From Actinomycetota bacterium (GTDB lineage: Bacteria > Actinomycetota > Actinomycetes > Nanopelagicales > Nanopelagicaceae), in assembly GCA_947457445.1 (NCBI GenBank), contig CANGVO010000055.1, positions 1-6,570 on the forward strand: a DNA stretch of 6,570 nt, written 5' to 3'. The notes beneath the pieces were generated by a model. The model was given only the letters and a program-made list of their open reading frames with translations, made no database searches and was not told the DNA's origin. The position numbers were made by a program, and so were the translations under genes. This document shows, piece by piece, positions 1 through 6,075 of this stretch (the first letter of the stretch is position 1; every line of letters starts with the position of its first letter).

Positions 1-651
1 GATTTCAGTTATGTGAATTTGGCAGTTCGTGGAAAATTACTGAAGCAAGTTATTGATGATCAATTGCCAGTTGCAATTGGCTATGTCACTGGTCCTGACA
101 CCTTGTTAACTTTTCACGCTGGAGCAAATGATGCGCTACGTCCAAATTACAAACCCGAAGTAGCCCAAGCACTCTATGCCGAAGCTGTTCGTCGTGCAGC
201 GGCAACAGGTGCAACGATTATGTTATTTACAGTTTTGGAGCGCACCGGAAATACTGGCCGTGGTTCAGATGTTTGGGCGGCGCGTTTTGGTGAATTTAAC
301 AAAATTGTTCGCCAAGTGGGCGCCGAAGTGGGAGCAATTATTGTTGATGCTAATAACGAAACTTTCTTTAGCGATAATCGTTTTCTAGCATTTGATCGCT
401 TGCATTTGAATTCTGAAGGCCACCATCGCGTTGCGCAAGCTTTGTTAGAAAGATTGGGTTATGAATTTGATCCATCGTGGAGAACGCCTCTTCCACCTGC
501 ACCAGCCACACCTTGGATAAAGAAGCGGATTATTTCGATGATTTGGTTCTTCACATTTGCCTTACCTTGGATCTGGCGTCGCATAAGGGGCAAATCATCA
601 GGTGATGGCAGAAGTGCCAAATATCCAACCCCTACACGCTGGCCTGTTTAG
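1..651 (+). CDS. SGNH/GDSL-family hydrolase, 5'-truncated by window edge
   Basis: Predicted serine esterase/lipase of the SGNH superfamily; the substrate cannot be read from sequence. The frame is open to base 1, so the GTG at 13 is not taken as the start. About 216 residues are visible, and the N-terminal strand with the GDS nucleophile block must lie upstream. Visible blocks are NLAVRG (bases 16-33, the block II glycine), GAND (121-132, the GxND oxyanion block) and DRLH (394-405, the catalytic DxxH). After the catalytic domain comes a proline-rich linker, then a Trp-rich hydrophobic run of 16 residues (529-576) flanked by KKR and RRIR, ending in a GKSSGDGR tail that resembles actinobacterial members of the family. 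It stops at TAG 649-651, 55 bases before ppk1 on the same strand, with no terminator hairpin seen between them, so read-through is possible. Family confidence is high; physiological role is unknown. Confidence 0.88.
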   Translation, partial: DFSYVNLAVRGKLLKQVIDDQLPVAIGYVTGPDTLLTFHAGANDALRPNYKPEVAQALYAEAVRRAAATGATIMLFTVLERTGNTGRGSDVWAARFGEFNKIVRQVGAEVGAIIVDANNETFFSDNRFLAFDRLHLNSEGHHRVAQALLERLGYEFDPSWRTPLPPAPATPWIKKRIISMIWFFTFALPWIWRRIRGKSSGDGRSAKYPTPTRWPV

Positions 652-656
652 CTGTT

Positions 657-689
657 GTCCATAATCCGATTACTTGAAGTTCACTTTAA
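657..689 (+). promoter_or_regulatory. Candidate PHO-box-like tandem 11-bp repeats upstream of ppk1
   Basis: Three consecutive 11-base units can be read: GTCCATAATCC (657-667), GATTACTTGAA (668-678) and GTTCACTTTAA (679-689). Units two and three match at 8 of 11 positions, and all three fit G-[TA]-[TC]-[TC]-A-[CT] at their left end. PhoP-family regulators of actinobacteria bind tandem 11-base direct repeats with a GTTCAC-like core, and ppk is a reported phosphate-responsive target in Streptomyces. Against it, the block sits only 17 bases before the ppk1 ATG, leaving little room for a downstream -10, and the first unit is weak. This is a pattern-based guess. Confidence 0.3.
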
Positions 690-706
690 AGAGAGATGAT
701 TAGACC

Positions 707-2770
707 ATGCCTGATGCAGCGCACCTGATCGATCGTGAGATCAGTTGGCTTTCATTTAACGAGCGAGTGCTTGAACTGGCCGAGGATGAAACGATTCCGT
801 TACTTGAGCGGGTTCGCTTCTTAACTATCTTTGCATCCAATTTAGACGAGTTTTATATGGTTCGCGTTGCATCGATTCTTGGAAAAATAGAGACTAACCC
901 AAGTTTAGTGAACTCAGCTGGCTATTCTCCTGTAGAACTTTTGGAAGCAATCTCAATCCGCGTTAAAGAACTGACGCTTCGCCATGCCAATCTTTTTAAG
1001 AATAAAATTGCTGCCGAGTTAGAAGAACATAAGATTGAAGTTATTCATTGGGATGATCTCTCAGATGATGAACATTCCTATGTTTCTCGGATATTCAAGG
1101 ATCGAATTTTTCCGGTTCTGACTCCGCTTGCCGTTGATCCTTCCCATCCTTTTCCGTACATTTCTGGACTCTCACTAAACCTGGCGGTAATTGTAAAGAA
1201 CCCTAAGAGTTCCGAAGAATATTTTGCGAGAATTAAAGTTCCACCAATTCTTTCGCGTTTCGTCTCGGTCAGCCCAGCGCCACAGAGCACCCGCTTTCTG
1301 CCACTTGAAGATTTAATCTCGATTCACTTGCAGGAACTTTTCCCGGGTATGTTGATTGAAGATCACTACACATTCCGCATCACTCGAAATCAAGATATTG
1401 ATCTTGATGAAGACGACTCCGAAAACTTGCTGACTTCTCTTGAGCAAGAACTCGCTCGTCGTCGCTTTGGTCCACCGGTTCGCTTGGAGATCGAAGAAGG
1501 TGTCGATGAAGAATTGCTCAAAAAACTTTGTGAGCAATTAGATATAAATCCTGCCAACGTACTTTCACTTCCTGCCCCGCTCAATCTTGTCGATTTAGCA
1601 AAGATCGCAGATTTAGATCTACCGAAATTGAAATATCCACCGTTTAGGTCTCGAACCGTGGCGTCACTGCGCGAAGTTGATTCGGAAGAGCCCGATTTAT
1701 TCTTTGCAGCTATTCGTCAAGGTGAAATTCTGCTGCATCACCCATATGAGTCATTTACCTCATCAGTTGTGCAGTTTTTGCAGCATGCGGCAGAGGATCC
1801 AGCGGTCTTGGCGATCAAACAGACCTTGTATCGCACATCGGGTGACTCACCAATTATTGAGGCGCTAATTGAAGCGGCCGAATCCGGAAAGCAAGTGCTT
1901 GCCGTTATTGAGTTGCGCGCAAGATTCGATGAACAAGCAAACGTGCGCTGGGCTCGCAAACTTGAAGCTGCTGGTGTGCACGTTGTTTATGGCCTTATGG
2001 GGCTTAAAACTCACGCCAAGCTATCACTGGTTGTACGCGATGAGGCACAAGGTTTACGTCTTTACTGTCATATGGGAACCGGTAATTACAATCCCAAAAC
2101 AGCACGCTTCTATGAAGATTTAGGAATCCTGAGCGCTGACCCAGTGCTTACTGAAGATTTAACAAAGCTATTTAATCAACTTTCGGGATTCGCACCGCAT
2201 TCAACTTATTCACGTTTACTTGTTGCGCCTCGCAATCTGCGTGCGAGTTTGTTAGAGAAAATTGCGACTGAAACCGCCATGGCTAAAGCTGGCCGACCTT
2301 CCGGAATCCAGATAAAACTAAACTCACTACTTGACGAGGAATTTGTAGATGCTTTATATGAAGCATCCCAAGCCGGTGTAAAAGTGGACTTGGTTATTCG
2401 TGGCATTTCCTCAATCAAGCCAGGCATTCCTGGACTTTCAGAGAACGTCAGAGTTCGCTCTATTTTGGGTCGATTCCTTGAACATTCACGAATTTATCAC
2501 TTTGTTAATGGAGGCGATGATGAGTATTGGATTGGAAGTGCGGATTTAATGCACCGCAATCTAGATCGTCGCGTAGAAAGTTTGGTACGTATTGAACGCC
2601 CTGCACACAAAGCTTCCTTGCAAGAAGTATTTGACTTAGCAATGAGCGATGAAACTTCAAACTGGCACCAAGATAAAGAAAAATGGATTCGTGTATCACG
2701 CAGCGCGACTGGTGAGCCACTGCAAGATCTGCAGAGCCTCTATATAAAACGCTATAAGAAAGCCCACTAA
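707..2770 (+). CDS. ppk1: Polyphosphate kinase 1 (PPK1)
   Basis: Reversibly transfers the ATP gamma-phosphate to inorganic polyphosphate through a phospho-histidine intermediate. The 687 residues match the usual length (E. coli about 688). Order: N-terminal domain (about 9-115) with SNLDEF, where N45 is the ATP-contacting Asn; middle domain (about 125-305); then two phospholipase-D-like C-terminal domains (about 335-500 and 505-677). HPYESF starts at H345. R376 (LYRTSG) and R406 (RARFDE) correspond to the Mg/phosphate-binding arginines. H436 in LKTHAKL is the expected phosphorylated His, and H593 in LEHSRI the second essential His. HMGTGNYN and the DRRVE segment are also intact. The ATG at 707 is preceded by GAGAG (691-695) and gives the expected N-terminus, with SWLSFNERVL near residue 13. 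It is the first gene of an operon with mutT1, overlapping it by one base. No key residue is missing. Confidence 0.98.
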   Translation: MPDAAHLIDREISWLSFNERVLELAEDETIPLLERVRFLTIFASNLDEFYMVRVASILGKIETNPSLVNSAGYSPVELLEAISIRVKELTLRHANLFKNKIAAELEEHKIEVIHWDDLSDDEHSYVSRIFKDRIFPVLTPLAVDPSHPFPYISGLSLNLAVIVKNPKSSEEYFARIKVPPILSRFVSVSPAPQSTRFLPLEDLISIHLQELFPGMLIEDHYTFRITRNQDIDLDEDDSENLLTSLEQELARRRFGPPVRLEIEEGVDEELLKKLCEQLDINPANVLSLPAPLNLVDLAKIADLDLPKLKYPPFRSRTVASLREVDSEEPDLFFAAIRQGEILLHHPYESFTSSVVQFLQHAAEDPAVLAIKQTLYRTSGDSPIIEALIEAAESGKQVLAVIELRARFDEQANVRWARKLEAAGVHVVYGLMGLKTHAKLSLVVRDEAQGLRLYCHMGTGNYNPKTARFYEDLGILSADPVLTEDLTKLFNQLSGFAPHSTYSRLLVAPRNLRASLLEKIATETAMAKAGRPSGIQIKLNSLLDEEFVDALYEASQAGVKVDLVIRGISSIKPGIPGLSENVRVRSILGRFLEHSRIYHFVNGGDDEYWIGSADLMHRNLDRRVESLVRIERPAHKASLQEVFDLAMSDETSNWHQDKEKWIRVSRSATGEPLQDLQSLYIKRYKKAH

Positions 2771-3672
2771 TGGCTAAAGAATCCGATGCTCCACTAATAC
2801 AAGCTGCTGGCGCAGTTCTATGGCGCAAATCAGATAAATCTAAATTAGAAATCGCAATCATTCACCGCCCAAGATATGACGATTGGTCTCTGCCAAAAGG
2901 AAAAGTAGAAGCCGGAGAATCACATATCTCGGCTGGTTATCGCGAAATTCAAGAAGAGACTGGATATGAATCAACTTTCGGTCCCGAAATTGGATCGGTA
3001 GTTTATAAACTCGAGGGCGCTCCAAAGGAAGTTAGATATTGGGTAGCGGCGGCAACCGTCAAAACTGGAAACCCAAACCCGCAAGAAGTGGATGAAGTTC
3101 TCTGGCTTGAACCAGAAATGGCAAAAGCGAAGTTAACTAATAAGGATGATCGTGCAATCGTTGATTACTTCTTAGAATTTGGCACAGAAACTTTTCCAAT
3201 TATCTTGTTACGCCATGCCAAAGCGCTAAAGCGGACCGAATGGGATGGCGATGACGGTGATCGTCCGCTAGAACACCGCGGACAATTACAGGCCAAGCGT
3301 TTGCTACCGATCTATCTTCCATACGGGATTTCAGAGGTTCACACTTCAGATGCGCTGCGCTGCATCGAGACAGTTGATCTCATGGCGCGCTTAATAGAGA
3401 AGACACCTATCTTTTCTAGTGACTTATCCGAATACGGTTTCGCGAAAGATAAAGATGCTCCACTTGATTATGTTCAAGATTTAATGGATCGTGGAATTCC
3501 GGCAATAGTCTGCAGCCACAACCCGATTATCCCTAAGTTAGTCAAGAAACTAGTGGGAAAGAAGTATTTCAAATCAATGGACCGTGAACTAGAACCTGCT
3601 CAAGCGATTGTTCTTCATTGCCGCGGTGGAGAAGTTATAGCCTGTGATTGGATCGACGAACCAATCATTTAA
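2770..3672 (+). CDS. mutT1: MutT1-like Nudix hydrolase fused to a histidine phosphatase domain
   Basis: Two-domain protein of 300 residues. The Nudix domain (about 8-140) carries a complete Nudix box from G44 to Y66: G-x5-E50, then R58-E59-x2-E62-E63-x-G65. The C-terminal histidine-phosphatase/SixA-like domain (about 143-300) has R148-H149-A150 as its RHG-type motif, R197 in SDALR and the second catalytic His at H250 in CSHNP. The architecture matches mycobacterial MutT1, which hydrolyses 8-oxo-(d)GTP and dinucleoside polyphosphates. That activity is inferred here from family and architecture. The ATG at 2770 shares its A with the ppk1 stop (TAATG), and only a weak AAGAAAG lies upstream, so translation is probably coupled to ppk1. 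I recall the same order in M. tuberculosis (Rv2984-Rv2985), which supports orthology. A terminator-like hairpin overlaps the last codons. Confidence 0.92.
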   Translation: MAKESDAPLIQAAGAVLWRKSDKSKLEIAIIHRPRYDDWSLPKGKVEAGESHISAGYREIQEETGYESTFGPEIGSVVYKLEGAPKEVRYWVAAATVKTGNPNPQEVDEVLWLEPEMAKAKLTNKDDRAIVDYFLEFGTETFPIILLRHAKALKRTEWDGDDGDRPLEHRGQLQAKRLLPIYLPYGISEVHTSDALRCIETVDLMARLIEKTPIFSSDLSEYGFAKDKDAPLDYVQDLMDRGIPAIVCSHNPIIPKLVKKLVGKKYFKSMDRELEPAQAIVLHCRGGEVIACDWIDEPII

Positions 3673-3680
3673 TTTGTTTT
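3645..3680 (+). terminator. Intrinsic terminator overlapping the mutT1 3' end
   Basis: TGATTGG (3645-3651) pairs perfectly with CCAATCA (3661-3667), with a possible further G-U pair outside. The loop is 9 bases (3652-3660), and the stem is followed by a T-rich tract, TTTAATTTGTTTT (3668-3680). The mutT1 stop codon TAA (3670-3672) lies inside that tract. The stem has only three G-C pairs, so it is modest. The sequence beyond the stem on the opposite strand is not T-rich, so it should work only for the ppk1-mutT1 transcript and not for ppx. Confidence 0.55.
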
Positions 3681-4596
3681 AACGCTCCATCCAGTCAAGC
3701 CAGCGTAAAACAATGCCTTCACGTAAGGCCCAAGGACATATTTCTAATTCATTGATCTGTAGTTTTTCCATCGCTGTGCGAGCAACGATAGCTCCGGCAA
3801 CAATTTGACGGGCGCGGCTCTGCGAAACACCAGGAAGTTCGGCGCGTTCTTTATTGGTCATTTCTTGTAACTTTGGGACCATCTTATTAAGTGAATTTAT
3901 TTTTAGATATTTTGTATTGTCATCAAACCAATGTTCCCCAAGGCGAGCCAGCGTTCTAAATGTCTTGCTTGTTGCGACAAAGTGATCGGCAACGTGTTCC
4001 ATAATTCCATCGGGAACATGGCTCTTGATTTGTTCAGCAACATGGATTTCCAGAGATTTAATTTCTTTCGCGCTATGTGGATCAGACCCCAAGAATTCGC
4101 GGGTCAATCGTGATGCGCCAAGCGGTAAAGAAATAGTTGCTTCAGCACTTTCGTCATCGCCAACTGCAATTTCTAGCGACCCACCTCCGATATCTAAAAC
4201 AAGTAATCGACCGCTTGACCAACCTAGCCAACGACGCACTGCCAGAAAAGTCATGCGGGCTTCATCATCTCCCGATAAAACCTGCAGATCGATTTCAAAT
4301 TTCTTATTTATCTGCGCGAGAATTTCTTTTCCATTTTTCGCATCTCTAATCGCAGAAGTTGCAAAGGCAAGGATTTCTTCTGTTTCAAAATCACGTGCAT
4401 GCGAAATCGCATCAGCAATTGCGGTTTCTAGAAGCTCAACACCTTCGGCAGTTATTTCACCTTCTTTATTTAAATATTCATGAAGACGAAGTTCTACTTT
4501 TTGATTGGTCGCCGGGCTTGGTCGTGCGCCTGGATGCGCATCTACGACTTGGAGGTGGACGGTGTTTGACCCCACATCCAAAACACCCAATCGCAT
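3679..4596 (-). CDS. ppx: Exopolyphosphatase / GppA-type phosphatase, short two-domain form
   Basis: Member of the Ppx/GppA family (ASKHA fold), which removes terminal phosphate from polyphosphate or hydrolyses pppGpp to ppGpp; sequence alone does not settle which. It has 305 residues, the short form seen in actinobacteria, without the C-terminal helical domains of the about 513-residue E. coli Ppx. Visible motifs are the phosphate-1 loop LDVGSNT (D7-T12), ATSAIRDA (79-86), catalytic E112 in SGDDEAR (equivalent to E. coli Glu121), and the phosphate-2 loop LDIGGGSLEIA (134-144). The ATG at 4594-4596 has AGGTAGG at 4605-4611 (minus strand), an 8-base spacing, and puts the first motif at the usual position. 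It converges on mutT1 with a 6-base gap and diverges from tRNA-Thr. I see no clear minus-strand -35/-10 pair in the 95-base gap upstream. Confidence 0.93.
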   Translation of the reverse strand: MRLGVLDVGSNTVHLQVVDAHPGARPSPATNQKVELRLHEYLNKEGEITAEGVELLETAIADAISHARDFETEEILAFATSAIRDAKNGKEILAQINKKFEIDLQVLSGDDEARMTFLAVRRWLGWSSGRLLVLDIGGGSLEIAVGDDESAEATISLPLGASRLTREFLGSDPHSAKEIKSLEIHVAEQIKSHVPDGIMEHVADHFVATSKTFRTLARLGEHWFDDNTKYLKINSLNKMVPKLQEMTNKERAELPGVSQSRARQIVAGAIVARTAMEKLQINELEICPWALREGIVLRWLDWMER

Positions 4597-4636
4597 GCGG
4601 CAAACCTACCTGTTTGTCCTGCATACGCCCTTGATT

Positions 4637-4664
4637 TTTACATTACGCCGTTAACTGCCATAAT
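4637..4664 (+). promoter_or_regulatory. Probable sigma-70-type promoter for tRNA-Thr
   Basis: TTTACA (4637-4642, five of six to TTGACA) and CATAAT (4659-4664, five of six to TATAAT) are separated by 16 bases. A start near 4671 would leave a short leader before the tRNA at 4692. The pair lies in the divergent gap between ppx and the tRNA. As the carbonic anhydrase follows the tRNA by only 29 bases, this promoter may serve both. Confidence 0.6.
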
Positions 4665-4691
4665 TGCGCTTCGTTGCTCACAAGGCAGCAG

Positions 4692-4766
4692 GCCTCTCTA
4701 GCTCAGTGGTAGAGCAGCGCACTTGTAATGCGCAGGTCGTCAGTTCAATCCTGACGGGGGGCTCCA
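4692..4766 (+). tRNA. trnT: tRNA-Thr, anticodon UGU, CCA encoded
   Basis: A complete cloverleaf can be folded by hand. The acceptor GCCTCTC (4692-4698) pairs with GGGGGGC (4756-4762), with two G-U pairs. The D stem is GCTC/GAGC with loop AGTGGTA. The anticodon stem GCGCA/TGCGC encloses loop CTTGTAA, giving anticodon TGT, which reads ACA (Thr). The T stem GTCAG/CTGAC encloses TTCAATC. The discriminator is T (4763), and CCA is genome-encoded at 4764-4766. The variable loop is short, and no intron or damage is seen. Confidence 0.97.
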
Positions 4767-4780
4767 GAATTTAACCCGAC

Positions 4781-4790
4781 GGAGAAGGGG
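4781..4790 (+). promoter_or_regulatory. Shine-Dalgarno region of the carbonic anhydrase gene
   Basis: The purine run GGAGAAGGGG lies 5 bases before the ATG at 4796 and is the strongest ribosome-binding signal in the window. It supports that ATG and fills most of the 29-base gap after the tRNA CCA, leaving no room there for an independent promoter with -35, -10 and leader. Confidence 0.75.
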
Positions 4791-4795
4791 CAACG

Positions 4796-5314
4796 ATGAA
4801 AGATTATTCGTTTCCTCACGATCGATTCGATGACTTGCTGGCTGCAAATGCCGAATATATAAAGTCATTTAAATATTCCGAATTATCAGGCAGAGCGGCT
4901 AAAGGTTTAGCGATCGTTACCTGCATGGATTCGCGCATCAACCCACTTTCAGTTGTTGGTATGCAATCAGGTGATGCCAAGATTTTGCGTAACGCAGGTG
5001 CACGCGTTACAGAAGACGTTATTCGTACTTTGGTACTAGCAACATACCTATTAAATGTGGATCGTATTTTGGTGATGCCACACACCGACTGTGCCATGGC
5101 TCGTGGAGACGAAGCAGATATCCACGCGTTAATTGATGAGAAATTCGGAGTAGATACACGATCACTTGAATTTCGTACAACGCGTGATCAAAAAGCGGCA
5201 CTGAACATTGACGTTAATCGCATTCGTGCTTATCCATTATTGCGCGAAGGCGTAACCGTTGCTGGTGCGATTTACGACGTTAAGACCGGAACTATTCAGC
5301 CGGTTGATTGCTAA
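4796..5314 (+). CDS. Beta-class carbonic anhydrase (small, Rv1284-type)
   Basis: Zinc enzyme interconverting CO2 and bicarbonate in the cytoplasm, supplying bicarbonate to carboxylases and helping pH balance. It has 172 residues, a length typical of the small Rv1284-like beta-CAs rather than the longer 200-230-residue forms. Zinc ligands are C43 (in TCMDSR), H96 and C99 (in HTDC). D45 and R47 form the catalytic Asp-Arg dyad. RNAGARVTEDVIR (65-77) is the conserved segment after the first ligand, and the C-terminal VAGAIYDVKTG is also family-like. The Cys ligand is followed by Ala (HTDCAM), where the family usually has Gly. The start is fixed by a strong GGAGAAGG upstream. The gene follows tRNA-Thr at 29 bases and is probably on the same transcript. 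Its last 23 bases overlap the end of the opposing hydrolase gene. No signal peptide is seen. Confidence 0.94.
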   Translation: MKDYSFPHDRFDDLLAANAEYIKSFKYSELSGRAAKGLAIVTCMDSRINPLSVVGMQSGDAKILRNAGARVTEDVIRTLVLATYLLNVDRILVMPHTDCAMARGDEADIHALIDEKFGVDTRSLEFRTTRDQKAALNIDVNRIRAYPLLREGVTVAGAIYDVKTGTIQPVDC

Positions 5315-6071
5315 CTCGCCTGATCGGCATTTTCGTAACTGGATAATTTAAATCAGTTAAGAATTGATGCACTAGAGCGCTAAATAAAGCTGGTTTTTCT
5401 TTTGGTGCAATATGTGAGGTTCCCGGAATAATCGCGAGTTGGCTCAGCTCGATTGCGCGAAACATCGAAAGTGTGTGCTCGTGCGAGATAACGTCATCAT
5501 CGCCCGCAATTATCAATGTGGGACACTCGATTTTTGCTAAATCTTCCAATGCAATTTCTGGTTCGCTATCCCAAATCTTCAACATTTTCTTAATTTTTTC
5601 AACCAAGGTGTGCGGTGCATCGGGTGAAGTTATTGCGTATTCAGCCTTATCTTCATCACTTGGTTCTTCAAAAGGTAGCTCGATGACTGTTCCCGAGTGA
5701 TGATAATTAGCGCCGATTAACACCAGCGATTTAACAAGATCAGGGCGGGCGATCGCGATAGACATCGCAATAATCCCGCCATCTGACCAACCAATTAAAT
5801 GTGCAGGCTCTTTAACCACATCTTCCAAATAGGCAATCGCTTCACGGATTTGGAATTTAAAGTGAAAAGATTCTGATTGATCTGCGGTAAACCCATGACC
5901 TGTTCGATCGTAGGCAAATAAATGAAAATCTGGTTCTAGATCAGGAGCCAGAACATAATCCCAATGAGATGTCTGACTCAACCCGCCGTGCAAAAGCACA
6001 ACCGCTTCGCCATTGTTTTCCCATTCGTAGGAATAGACCTGGTGCCCGCGCAGATCAATGTATTGCGGCAT
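5292..6071 (-). CDS. Alpha/beta-fold hydrolase
   Basis: Predicted cytoplasmic hydrolase of 259 residues with a single alpha/beta-hydrolase domain. Visible features are LLHGG (26-30, oxyanion-hole His-Gly), YDRTGHG (54-60), nucleophile elbow GWSDG with S96, acid D193 in AGDDDVI, and H220 in GTSHIAP. The triad is therefore complete. A cap region lies about 125-180. The substrate cannot be assigned: the general fold covers esterases, epoxide hydrolases, C-C bond hydrolases and others. No signal peptide or membrane helix is seen. The ATG at 6069-6071 lies 4 bases after the stop of the upstream NADH dehydrogenase gene, with no good Shine-Dalgarno in the junction (CAGTAAGTAAATG), so translational coupling is likely. 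The 3' end overlaps the carbonic anhydrase gene by 23 bases on the opposite strand. Confidence 0.88.
   Translation of the reverse strand: MPQYIDLRGHQVYSYEWENNGEAVVLLHGGLSQTSHWDYVLAPDLEPDFHLFAYDRTGHGFTADQSESFHFKFQIREAIAYLEDVVKEPAHLIGWSDGGIIAMSIAIARPDLVKSLVLIGANYHHSGTVIELPFEEPSDEDKAEYAITSPDAPHTLVEKIKKMLKIWDSEPEIALEDLAKIECPTLIIAGDDDVISHEHTLSMFRAIELSQLAIIPGTSHIAPKEKPALFSALVHQFLTDLNYPVTKMPIRRVSNQPAE
5299..5333 (+). terminator. Weak candidate terminator at the convergent carbonic anhydrase / hydrolase ends
   Basis: GCCG (5299-5302) can pair with CGGC (5325-5328). Four inner pairs follow, three of them G-U, around a loop of about 14 bases, and the stem is followed by ATTTT (5329-5333). The wobble pairs would be A-C mismatches on the other strand, so it could serve only the carbonic anhydrase transcript. 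It lies inside both coding ends. Evidence is thin. Confidence 0.2.
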
Positions 6072-6075
6072 TTAC

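Noticed and set aside
13..15. GTG as a start codon for the first gene
   Set aside because: The frame is open to base 1, upstream codons read as sensible family sequence before NLAVRG, and the GDS block needed for catalysis would be missing. The gene is cut by the window edge.
660..665. CATAAT as a -10 box for ppk1
   Set aside because: It matches at five of six positions, but no acceptable -35 lies 16-18 bases upstream, where the end of the SGNH gene sits. Left uncalled.
2505..2861. Antisense open frame of 118 codons across the ppk1/mutT1 junction
   Set aside because: It lies opposite two strongly conserved coding regions, its translation resembles no family I know, and it has no convincing ribosome-binding site. 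It is a shadow frame.
4025..4483. 152-codon plus-strand frame opposite ppx
   Set aside because: Serine-rich, low-complexity translation typical of the complement of a real gene. The ppx motifs on the minus strand are unambiguous.
4631..4636. TTGATT as the -35 of the tRNA promoter
   Set aside because: It lies 22 bases from the CATAAT at 4659, which is too far. TTTACA at 4637 with a 16-base spacer fits better.
5337..5358. Inverted repeat AACTG/CAGTT as a terminator
   Set aside because: Only five perfect pairs around a 12-base AT-rich loop, no T-tract on either strand, and it lies within the hydrolase coding sequence.
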